Below are positions 9,127-17,685 of a stretch of 22,716 bases of DNA, in pieces. Within the stretch, counting starts at the first letter, position 1, and every line of letters starts with the position of its first letter. The position numbers and the translations under genes are program-made. The stretch is from contig CAMZKR010000063.1 in the NCBI GenBank assembly GCA_947311335.1, forward strand, positions 1 through 22,716. Direction: 5' to 3'. Source of the stretch: an uncultured bacterium (GTDB taxonomy: Bacteria > Patescibacteriota > Gracilibacteria > BD1-5 > UBA6164). Below the pieces are notes generated by a model, which ran no database searches, was not told the DNA's origin, and saw only the letters and a program-made list of their open reading frames with translations.

Positions 9127-9160
9127 TTAAAATTTAATTTTAAATTTATAAATATAAATA

Positions 9161-9706
9161 ATGTCTAGAATTGGAAAATTACCTATAAAAATACTTGAAA
9201 AAGTAGAAGTTTTATTAGAACAAAATACAATTAAAGTGAAATGACCTTTATGAGAATTGTCTTTTACTTTTTCTGATTCAATATCTGTTGAAAAAAAAGA
9301 TAATGAATTGAATATTAAACCTTTATTAGATGATAATAAAACAGTTGCTTTATGGGGAACAACAAGGTCAATTATTAATAATATGATTGATGGAGTTTCT
9401 ACTTGATATAAAAAAAGCTTAGAAATTAATTGAGTTTGATATAAGTTTGAGGTTCAATGAAATAAACTTATATTAAGTATATGATTTTCTCATAAAGTTA
9501 ATATAGATATTCCAAATTGATTAAAAGTTGAAATAGATGCAAAAATAAAAAATATTTTACATATTTCTTGAATAGATAAACAATTTGTATGACAATTTGC
9601 TTCTAAAATAAAAGCAATGAAAAAACCGGAACCGTATAAATGAAAAGGAATAAAATATTTATGAGAATATGTAAGAAGAAAAGCTTGAAAGACTGGTTCA
9701 AAATAA
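9161..9706 (+). CDS. rplF: 50S ribosomal protein L6 (uL6)
   Basis: 181 aa, two repeated alpha-beta domains binding 23S rRNA near the factor site. It begins MSRIGKLPIKILEKVEV, includes the inter-domain linker TTRSIINNMIDGVSTGYKK and the LEINGVGYKFEVQGNKL strands, and ends with EPYKGKGIKYLGEYVRRKAGKTGSK, the conserved C-terminal basic motif. Confidence 0.97.
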
Positions 9707-9734
9707 AAAAACTTTAATTTAATAATTAAATAAA

Positions 9735-10079
9735 ATGTTTAAAAAAGAATTAAACAGAATTAGAAGAAAAAATAAAGTAAGAGCAAAAATTAGTGGTAAT
9801 GCTAATAGACCACGTTTATCTATTTTTAGAAGCAATACAAATATATATGCTCAACTTGTTGATGATGAAACAGGAAAAACTTTATGTGCTTCCTCTGATT
9901 TAAAAATTGATAAAAAAATAAAAAAAATAGAATTAGCAGAAAAAGTTTGAGAAGATATTGCTAAAAAAGCTATTTGATTAAAAATAAAAGACATAGTATT
10001 TGATAGATGAGGCTTTAGATATCATTGAAGAGTAAAAGCTTTAGCAAATTCTGCAAGAAAAACTTGATTAAAATTTTAA
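9735..10079 (+). CDS. rplR: 50S ribosomal protein L18 (uL18)
   Basis: 114 aa, a 5S rRNA-binding protein. It reads RIRRKNKVRAKISGNANRPRLSIFRSNTNIYAQLVDDETGKTL, with the family's RPRLSVFRSN.hIYAQ.IDD block, and ends FDRGGFRYHGRVKALANSAR (YHGRVKALAD.AR). The first 71 residues lack TGA codons, which is why part of the gene looks normal under the standard code. TGA first appears at residue 72. Confidence 0.97.
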
Positions 10080-10097
10080 TTACTTAATAATATATTT

Positions 10098-10574
10098 ATG
10101 GCATTTTCTCCAAGAAAAGGTAATAAAGGAAGAAAATCTTTTAATGCAAAAAAAGAATTTAGAGAAGAACTTTTAAGTATTGATAGAGTTACTAGAGTTA
10201 CTTCTTGAGGTAGACAACTTAGATTTAGAGCTGTTATGGTTATTTGAAATGAAAAATGAAAAGTTTGACTTTGAACATGAAAAAGTTGGGAAGTAGTTGA
10301 TGCAATAGCTAAAGCAATAACAAATGCTAAGAAGAACTTAACTACAGTAAAAATTGAAAATGGTTCAGTTCCTTATAATGTAGAAGCTAAGTTTAAAGCA
10401 GCAAGAATAATGGTAAATCCTGCATCAAAATGAACTTGAGTTATAGCATGAGGGTCTATTAGAAAAGTTTTGAATGTTGCTTGATATAAAGATGTGTTAG
10501 CAAAAAGATATTGATCAACAAACTTAATAAATAATGCAAAAGCTACTTTAAAAGCTTTAACTTCTTTTAAATAA
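10098..10574 (+). CDS. rpsE: 30S ribosomal protein S5 (uS5)
   Basis: 158 aa. S5 is at the mRNA entry side and affects decoding fidelity. The double-stranded RNA-binding-like N-terminal domain shows SIDRVTRVTSGGRQLRFRAVMVIGN and GKVGLGTGKSWEVVDAIAKA; the C-terminal domain has NPASKGTGVIAGGSIRKVLNVAGYKDVLAKRYGSTN (adjacent blocks). The next gene should be rpmD (L30) in most bacteria, but here rplO follows after 31 nt. Confidence 0.97.
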
Positions 10575-10605
10575 AGAATTTTATTACTAAATATTTTAGA
10601 GTATT

Positions 10606-11064
10606 ATGGTACAATTAAATAGTATAAAACCTAACATTTGATCTAGAAAAAAATCTAAGAAATTATGAAGATGAAATGGTTCTTGAAAATGAACTTATTG
10701 TTGAAGATGATGTAAATGACAAAATAGTAGATCTTGAGGATGAGTTCCTGATTGGTTTGAATGAGGACAAACACCTCTTTTTAGAAGAATGCCTAAATTA
10801 AAAGGGTTTTCAAATTCAATGTTTAAAAAAGATTTTAATATAATAAATGTTAAAGATTTAGAGGTTTTAGTAAAACTTTGAATAACTGAAATTAATAAAG
10901 ATGTTTTACTTGAAAAAAGAATTATAAGAAGAAAAAACTTAGATGTAAAATTATTAGCTGATTGAGAATTAAAAGAAAAAGTTATAGTGAAGGTTAATAA
11001 AGCATCAAAAAAAGCAATTGAATTAATTGAAAAATTAGGAGGAAAAGTTGAAATAATAGCTTAA
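10606..11064 (+). CDS. rplO: 50S ribosomal protein L15 (uL15)
   Basis: 152 aa. L15 is a late-assembly 50S protein with an extended glycine- and arginine-rich N-terminal tail. That tail (KKLGRGNGSGKGTYCGRGCKG, shown with breaks at G21-G38) matches the family's K+.GRG.GSG.GKT.G+G.KGQ pattern, followed by VPDWFEGGQTPLFRRMPKLKGF. Eleven glycines between residues 12 and 53 are TGA, the densest UGA region of the window. The C-terminal KASKKAIELIEKLGGKVEII is also typical. Confidence 0.97.
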
Positions 11065-11108
11065 TATTTTAAGTTATTTTCTTTATATTTAAAATTTAAA
11101 TAATAAAT

Positions 11109-12377
11109 ATGATTTTTGAGCAAATAAAATCGATTATTCATATAAAATATTTGAGGGAAAAAATAATAGCTACTCTATTATTAGTATTAGTTTATAAATT
11201 TTTATCAATTATTCCTATTCCATGAGTTAATACTGATGGATTAGCTGCAGTTATGGAAAGTCAAAAAGGGCTTAATTTTTTTAGTTCTCTTATGTGATGA
11301 GGATTAAAAAAGTTTTCTGTTATATTGATGTGATTATCTCCTTATATAAATGCAGTAATAATAATTCAATTATTATGAGTAATTGTTCCAAAAATATGAG
11401 AAATGCAAAAAGAATGAGAACAATGACAAAAAAAAATAAATAAAATAACAAGATGGTTAACTTTACCAATAGCTTTTGTACAAAGTTATTGAATGATAAT
11501 TTTATTAAATAATCTAGTAAGTACTCCATTAATTGATACTTCTAATATACAACTTGTTCTTTCTGCTATGGTTATAGCAACAGCTTGAACTATGTTTTTA
11601 ATGTGGTTATGAGAAATTATGACAGAATATTGAATAAGTAATGGTATAAGTATAATAATAATGGCTTGAGTTTTATCTTGAGTTCCATGAGTAATATCTT
11701 GATATGTTAATTCTTGAAATTACCCTTTATTTGCAGCTTTGTTAATAGCTACAATAGTTATTATATATATAATAATAAAATTTACTGAAGGTCATAGAAG
11801 AATACCAATTATTTATACAAGAACTTGAAGGGAAGAAAAATCATATTTTCCAATAAAAATAAATCAAGCATGAATGATACCAATTATCTTTTCTGTATCA
11901 ATTGTTACTTTTCCAGCAATTATAGGACAACTTTTATCAAATTCTGGTTGAGATGTATCTAGAAAGATTTGAGAAGTACTTTTAAAATACTTTAGTATGT
12001 CTAATCCATCTTGGATTTTTATAGCCGTATATTTTTTATTAGTATTACTTTTTTCTTTCTTTTATGTATCAATTACATTTAATACAGACCAAATAGCAGA
12101 AAATGTACAAAAAAGATGATGATATATACCAGGAATTAGACCTTGAAAAGATACATCAGAGTATTTATGAAAAGTATCTGCACATTTAAATTTATTTTGA
12201 TGAAGTTTTTTAGCTTTAATTGCAGTATTACCATATATTATGTGAAAGATTATGAATCAAACAGTTGATTTTATTATATCAGGAGCATGACTTATAATTA
12301 TAGTAGCAGTTATACTTGATATAGCTAGAAATGTAGATGCTGAAATGAAAATGTTTGATTATAGTAAATATAAGTAA
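11109..12377 (+). CDS. secY: Protein translocase subunit SecY
   Basis: 422 aa, the central channel of the Sec translocon. About ten hydrophobic segments are visible. Family landmarks are KYLREKIIATLLLVLVYKFLSIIPIPG at the N-terminus (TM1 and the plug approach), QLLGVIVPKIGEMQKEGEQGQKKINKITRW after TM2, RRIPIIYTR in cytosolic loop C4 and RPGKDTSEYL in loop C5, the SecA/ribosome contact loops. Length is normal. It is the last gene of the operon, as in spc operons, and a hairpin terminator follows 14 nt later. adk, map and infA, which often follow, are absent. Confidence 0.96.
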
Positions 12378-12390
12378 AAAATATTAAATT

Positions 12391-12420
12391 GAAAAAAAGC
12401 TTTTTAAAAGCTTTTTTTCT
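12391..12420 (+). terminator. Terminator of the ribosomal protein operon
   Basis: A 10-bp stem (12391-12400 with 12410-12419, GAAAAAAAGC paired to GCTTTTTTTC) closes a 9-base loop, with the T-run at the 3' side. It lies just after the secY stop and before the next ATG. Alternative pairing within AAAAGCTTTT is possible. Confidence 0.75.
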
Positions 12421-12458
12421 TGAATATAATATTATATAGTTATTTGATTTTATTTATT

Positions 12459-13355
12459 ATGAGAATTGAACAAAAAGCCACTATTTTTTCTATTAGTATA
12501 GCATTTTTATTAACAATTATAAAACTTATTATATGATTATTTAGTTCATCTGTTGCAGTTTTATCATCTGCTATTGATTCACTTTTAGATTTATTCGTTT
12601 CTTTATTTAATTATTTTGCAATAAAGAATTCAAATAAAAAAGAAAATGAAATATTTAATTATGGAATATGAAAAATAGAAGCTTTAGCTAGTTTTATAGA
12701 GGGAGTTATTATAAGTTTATCTTGAATATATATATTGTATATTTCAATTATAAAATTTATTAATAGGGAAAAAATAACAGAAATATCAATTTCTATTATA
12801 GTTATGATTATATCTGTTATTATTACTTGATTTTTAGTTAAATATTTAGATAAAATATATAAAGAAACAAAAAATATAGTAATAAAAGTAGATTCTTTAC
12901 ATTATAAAACAGATTTATATACAAATTTATGAATATTATTTTCATTAGTAATTATTTATTTTACTGAACTTTATTTTATTGATGCTATAGTTTGAATAAT
13001 AATTTCAGTTTATATTATATATTCATCTTATAAAATAATAAAGGAAGGGGTTTTATTACTTTTAGATATCTCTCTTCCTAAAAAAGAAGTAGATAAAAGA
13101 AGAAATATAATTAAATCTTTTAAAAAAGTAAATACTTACCATTGTTTAAGAACAAGAAATAGTTGAAATAATAATTATGTATCCGTTCATTTAGTTTTTG
13201 ATAAGGAAATAAAATTAATAAAAGCTCACGATATATGTGAAGAAGTAGAAAATAAAATAAAAGATTTAGATATAAAAAGAAGATGGATAATGGATATACA
13301 TTTAGATCCAGAAGACGATTCTTATGATTGTACAATAAATGGTATGAAAAATTAA
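12459..13355 (+). CDS. Cation diffusion facilitator (CDF) family metal transporter
   Basis: 298 aa. CDF proteins export divalent metals (Zn, Fe, Cd, Mn or Co) by proton antiport. Six membrane helices are predicted in residues 1-205, followed by a soluble cytoplasmic domain. D40 and D44 (SSAIDSLLDL) in TM2 and H148 and D152 (HYKTD) in TM5 reproduce the D..D/H..D transport site of FieF/YiiP (D45, D49, H153, D157), a pattern typical of Zn2+ transporters. The C-terminal domain ends in ..DIHLDPEDDS, with H/D residues expected of the dimer metal site. The loop GIGKIEALASFIEG is also diagnostic. The exact metal cannot be told. It sits alone between the secY terminator and yifB. Confidence 0.93.
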
Positions 13356-13357
13356 AT

Positions 13358-13385
13358 TTGCAATAACTTTTTATTTATATACAAT
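13358..13385 (+). promoter_or_regulatory. Candidate promoter for the yifB/comM-like gene
   Basis: TTGCAA (13358-13363) and TACAAT (13380-13385) lie 16 bases apart and predict a start about 25 nt before the ATG. The -10 and spacer match those of the rplC promoter. Confidence 0.45.
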
Positions 13386-13416
13386 GTATATGTTTAGTAT
13401 ATAAGTAAAAAGTATT

Positions 13417-14976
13417 ATGATATCATTTGTTAATTCAATGACTATTAATTGATTAGAGTCAACGGTTATAGAAATAGAAGTAGATATAAATGCTTGATTA
13501 CCAGTGTTTACTATTGTTTGATTACCCGATCAATGAGTACAAGAAAGTAAAGAAAGACTTAGATCAGCTTTAAAATCAAGTAGTACAAAACTACCAACTT
13601 CAAGAATAACAGTAAATCTTGCTCCTGCTAATATTAAAAAATCAGGACCAAGTTTTGATTTAGCTATAGCTATTTGAATACTTTTAAATGAGTGATGGAT
13701 AACAAATGAAAGTTTTATAAAAGATAGTATTTTTATTGGAGAATTATCACTTGATGGAAAACTTAGACAAGTTACAGGAGTATTACCTATAGTTATATGA
13801 GCAAAAGAAAAATGATTTAAAAGAATATTTTTACCAGAAGGTAATTGTTTAGAGGCAAGTATTATTCCATGAATAGAAATAATAAAGATTAAGATTTTAA
13901 AAGACCTGATAAATATTTTAAATCTTGAAAAAGAATTGGATATTCAAGAAAAATTTGATTTTAAAAAATTAAATGATTTTTGAAAAAAAGATAATTTATG
14001 AGAGCTTGAAAATAAATATGATTTTAAATATGTTTTATGACAAGAACACGCTAAAAGAGCTTTAGAAATAGCAGCAGCAGGTTGACATAATATAATTATG
14101 GAATGACCCCCTGGTTCTTGAAAAACAATGCTTGCTAAAGCTTTTTCAACCATTCTTCCTGATTTGAGTTTAGATGAAGCAATAGAAATATCAAAAATTT
14201 ATAGTATATCTTGATTATTATCTCAAAAAAAACCAATAATTACAAAAAGACCATTTAGAACTATTCATCATACAGCAAGTTCAGTTAGTATTATTTGATG
14301 ATGAAGAAATGCTAAACCTTGAGAAATAAGTCTTGCTCATAAATGAATATTATTTTTAGATGAGATTTTAGAATTTCAAAAAAATGTACTTGAAGTTTTA
14401 AGACAACCACTTGAAGATTGATATATAAATGTAACAAGAGTAAATGCTAATTATAATTATCCAGCACAATTTTCATTAATTTGATCAATGAATCCTTGTC
14501 CATGTTGATATTTGACTGATATAGACAAAGATTGTAAATGTACTTTTAATCAAGTAAAAAATTATCGTTCTAGATTATCTTGACCATTAGTTGATAGAAT
14601 AGATATGTTTATAGAAGTTCCTAAAGTGAAAACTGAGAAATTTAAAGTTTCAGAAGATTATAGTTGAAGAGAAACATCAAAGAATATAAAAACTAAAGTA
14701 GAAAAAGCAAAATCTATACAACTTAAAAGATTTAAAGAGGATAAAATTACATCAAATAGTGAAATGCAAACTAAAGATATAAATAAATATTGTCTTTTAG
14801 ATAAAGAAAGTAATGATATACTAAAACAAGCAGTGGTAAGTATGAATTTATCAGCTAGAAGTTATTATAGAATACTTAAATTATCTAGAACTATAGCAGA
14901 TTTAGAATGAAATAAAGATATATCATCTAAACATATATTAGAATCTTTGAGTTTTAGGAAGAAGAATGATGATTAA
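13417..14976 (+). CDS. YifB/ComM family Mg-chelatase-like AAA+ ATPase
   Basis: 519 aa, full length for the family (about 500). The N-terminal ChlI/Lon-protease-like domain (about 1-180) shows AFTIVGLPDQGVQESKERLRSAL-type sequence and RITVNLAPANIKKSGPSFDLAIAIGIL (broken into blocks). The AAA+ core has Walker A GPPGSGKT at residues 230-237 and Walker B around D315-E316 (ILFLDEILEF). The C-terminal part has NPCPCGYL...C.C..., RLSGPLVDRIDMF and the winged helical end SARSYYRILKLSRTIADL. ComM of Vibrio and Haemophilus is a branch-migration helicase for integrating DNA taken up by transformation, so this gene hints at competence. Three consecutive TGA glycines (14296-14304) occur in the loop after the HHTASSVS motif. 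Confidence 0.94.
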
Positions 14977-14977
14977 T

Positions 14978-15000
14978 TAAAAGTTTACTTTTATTTTTTT
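14978..15000 (+). terminator. Weak terminator-like hairpin between yifB and ttcA-like gene
   Basis: TAAAAGT (14978-14984) pairs with ACTTTTA (14987-14993), followed by seven Ts. The loop is only two bases, and the stem is AT-rich, so termination would be partial at best. Confidence 0.3.
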
Positions 15001-15043
15001 TCTTTTAAAATCTTCTAAAATTTATTTTTAGAAAATTTTATTT

Positions 15044-15796
15044 ATGACAAATCTAAAAAAGAGATTATTGAAAAAAATGAGAAATGCTATAAATGATTTT
15101 GATATGATAAAATCGTGAGAAACTATATTGCTTTGAGTATCTGGTGGGAAAGATAGTATGCTACTTGGATATTTACTATCTGAGCTTAGAAAAACTATGA
15201 AAGAAAAGTTTGAAATAAAGGCCGTTTATATATTTAAAGAGTTTTTGATAGATTGTGATATAAGATTTGAAGAAAAAAGAAAGTATTATGAAGATATCTT
15301 GAAAATACCATTTGAAAAGATAAATATCAATTTACCAGAAGATTCAAAGCTAAATGATGGAGTATGAAAATCCTGTACTTGGTGTGCTTATGCTAGAAGG
15401 ATATCTATGATGAAACTTTGTCAAAAATATAAAGCTACAAAAATATGTTTAGGTCATCACATGGATGATATAGTGGTAACGACTTTTATGAATATGATGC
15501 AAGGAAGAAAGTTAAAGATTATGCCACCAGTAAATAAAATGAGATCTTGAGATATAACTTTTATTAGACCGCTATCTTATATCAGAGAAAAAGATATATT
15601 AAAACTAGTTAAACAAAAGGAAATTCCCTATTCAAGTTGTAATTGTCCAGTTTGAAATGATACAATGAGGAATAAAATTAAAAAACAAATTATTTGGGAA
15701 AATGAAAAAAATTTCCCACTATATACTGAAAATATCTTTTGGGCATTTATAAAAGATTTTAAAGAAAAGTATGAAAAAATAGGATATAGTATGTAG
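15044..15796 (+). CDS. TtcA-like tRNA 2-thiolation protein (PP-loop ATPase)
   Basis: 250 aa. TtcA adenylates and thiolates cytidine 32 of some tRNAs using an Fe-S cluster. The PP-loop SGGKDS is at residues 33-38. C111 and C114 (CTWC) followed by ARR correspond to the CxxC of TtcA, and C199/C201 in SSCNCPVGND supply the later cysteine. Between them lies GHHMDDIVVTTFMNMM...GRKLKIMPP, the family's GHH.DD...T..MN...GR...MPP block. Relatives such as TtuA are possible but have extra zinc fingers that are lacking here. Stop is TAG. It lies 67 nt after the yifB-like gene; function in tRNA modification fits the translation-heavy surroundings. Confidence 0.85.
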
Positions 15797-15821
15797 ATAT
15801 ATAAAAAAATATTAAAAAAAA

Positions 15822-15849
15822 TTGACATAAACTAATCTTTGTTTATATT
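15822..15849 (+). promoter_or_regulatory. Promoter of the proB-proC(-proS) region
   Basis: A consensus -35 TTGACA (15822-15827) and a -10 TATATT (15844-15849), 16 bases apart, place the start near 15856. That leaves a 174-nt untranslated leader ahead of proB, unusually long for this compact genome. Confidence 0.6.
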
Positions 15850-15855
15850 TAAGCT

Positions 15856-16029
15856 ATTCAAATAAATAGAAAAATTATGTATAAATTTATAACAAACATC
15901 ATTCCCCCTTACTTTACTAAACTCCCCATAAAAGGATAAGTAGAGTATTTTAAAGTAAATAAAAATACAATCTCTAGTAAAACCTTTTCGGGAAAAACTA
16001 GGGATTTTTTAATTGTAAAAATTTAAATT
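15856..16029 (+). promoter_or_regulatory. proB leader with terminator-like hairpin (possible attenuator or small RNA)
   Basis: From the predicted start the leader contains TTACTTT (15910-15916 region) that can pair with AAAGTAA (about 15954-15960), then a hairpin AATCTCTAGT (15969-15978) with ACTAGGGATT (15997-16006), one G-T pair, and an inner TTTT/AAAA helix capped by CGGG. Six or more Ts follow, giving a classic intrinsic terminator 20 nt before the proB ATG. Such a layout means either transcription attenuation of the proline genes or a small RNA of about 155 nt. I do not see T-box (AGGGTGGNACCGCG) or other known riboswitch motifs. It is also less AT-rich than nearby spacers (runs of C near 15903). 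Confidence 0.45.
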
Positions 16030-16803
16030 ATGAGAAAAAAACAAAAAATTAATATTATCAAAATATGAAGTGATGGAGTAAGTAGAAAAAACCTTCAAAA
16101 AATTATATTAGATGTAAAAAAATGGAAAGAAAAAACATGAGAAAAATGTATTTTTATTAGCTCCTGAGCTGTAAAGTTATGAAAAGAAAGAGTTAATAGT
16201 TTTTGAAGAAATGAAAAAGATTTTTTAAAATCTTCTTTAGCCTCTATTTGACAGAAGTTTTTAATGAAACTTTATTGAGAATATTTATGAAAAAATGAGA
16301 TAATATGAGAGATTTTGATAGATGATTATGCTGATGAAAAACACTTATCAAAAACTTTAGAAAATTTATTGCAAAATGATATTTGGATTATTATTAATCA
16401 TAATGATACTTTGCATTCTGATGAATTAGATAATGTAGGTGATAAAACAGATAATGATAAAAACACTATTTATGTTTCAAAGTTATTACAAAAGTATTCT
16501 AAAAATATAAAAATAAAAAGAGTAGTTTATTTAACGAACACGGATGGACTTTTAAATAAATATGGAGAAGTAGTTTTATGATGAAAAATTTATTTAAATA
16601 ATTTAAGTAAAGAAAAAAACAAATATTTAAAATATATAAAAGTAAATAAAAGTAATAATGGAACGTGATGAATGTGATCAAAAATAATTTGTGCTTTTAA
16701 AGTTTTAGAATATTGAATAAAAGAAAGCATTATATCAAATGCAAAGTATTGATTAGAATGTTTAGAAAATCGAAATAAAGGATATACAAAATTTACTACT
16801 TAA
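16030..16803 (+). CDS. proB: Glutamate 5-kinase, kinase domain only (divergent)
   Basis: 257 aa, an amino acid kinase-fold protein. ProB phosphorylates glutamate to gamma-glutamyl phosphate, the first step of proline synthesis. Seen are KIGSD near the N-terminus, FISSGAVKLG (family VSSGAV..G), a LASIGQKFLM helix, INHNDTLHSDEL (family .NENDTV...E), VGDKTDNDKN (family FGDNDxL, altered here), VYLTNTDGLL and NGTGGMGSKI. The C-terminal PUA domain of E. coli ProB is absent, as in some bacteria. It is more divergent than its neighbours, but the GTGGM.SK motif and the adjacent proC support the call. Codon 248 (16771-16773) is a rare CGA. Confidence 0.85.
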
Positions 16804-16813
16804 TTACTATATC

Positions 16814-17584
16814 ATGAAAATACAATTTATATGATGTTGAAAAATATGAAAATCAATATTAAAAATACTATTAAAAAAACAAAAGAAAGAAAATATTTTT
16901 ATTGAAACTAAAACAAAAATAACAAAAGCTAGTTTAAAAAAAGAATATAAAATACAAGTTTGATTAAATAATACTGTAAATATAGTTTTTTTATTAGTAA
17001 AACCACAACATTTCAATGAAATAAATTTTAGTATTTTTAATAAAAATATCGTTTATATATCTTTTATAGCATGAATTAGCATAAAAAATATTTCTAAAAA
17101 AGTTATTTCAAATAATATTATAAGAGTTATGCCAAATACCCCTATTTTGGTTTGAAAAGGAGTTATATGATATTTTATAAATAAGGATGTAGAAAATAAA
17201 TACATAGATTTTTTTATAAAAACATTTAATAAATATTCTAAGTTAATAAACTGTAAAACAGAAGATAAAATAAATAAAATAACAGCAATTTCTGGTTCAG
17301 GTCCTGCGTATTATTATTATTTTACTGAAATTTTAAAAAATAAAGCAGTAAAATATTGATTTTCTAAGAAAGAATCTGAAGATATTGTTTATAATACTTT
17401 TATTTGATCAGCTATTTTGCTTGAAAAATCTTTTTTAAGAGTAGAAAGATTAAGAGAAAATGTAACATCTAAATGATGAACTACAGAAGAAGCAATAAAA
17501 GAATTAGAGATAAATAATTTTAAAAATAATATATCTAATGCAATAGATAAAGCTTATTTAAAAGCTAAAGAAATATCAAAATAA
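16814..17584 (+). CDS. proC: Pyrroline-5-carboxylate reductase
   Basis: 256 aa, catalysing the last step of proline synthesis, NAD(P)H-dependent reduction of pyrroline-5-carboxylate. The Rossmann dinucleotide motif is IGCGKIGKSI at the N-terminus (the family usually has GxGNM). VKPQ, FIAGISI, RVMPNTPILVGKGV, AISGSGPAYYYYFTE and the VTSKGGTTEEAI motif near the C-terminus follow in the family order. Length is normal. It begins 10 nt after proB, so the two are co-transcribed. The middle enzyme, ProA, is not in the window. Confidence 0.94.
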
Positions 17585-17647
17585 AATTATTTATCTTTAC
17601 AAAGAATATAAAAAACTTAGACTAAGAAAAAGTAGATAAATAATTTT
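17583..17647 (+). terminator. 14-bp inverted repeat between proC and proS
   Basis: AAAATTATTTATCT (17583-17596) and its exact reverse complement (17634-17647) enclose 37 nt containing a small CTTA/TAAG helix. The proC stop codon overlaps the left arm. It may terminate or protect the proBC transcript, but the stem has only one G-C pair per arm region and no separate U-run, so read-through into proS is likely. Confidence 0.4.
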
Positions 17648-17685
17648 ATTTTGATATTATAAATTTATAATTTAAAACAATTATT

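Noticed and set aside
12425..12430. TATAAT box before the CDF gene
   Set aside because: It matches the -10 consensus, but no -35 element is found at proper distance because the terminator occupies that place; in such AT-rich DNA this match alone is not enough.
15856..16010. T-box, 6S RNA or tRNA in the proB leader
   Set aside because: No T-box core sequence, no cloverleaf and no obvious 6S-type central bubble with paired ends could be traced; kept only as an unclassified leader.
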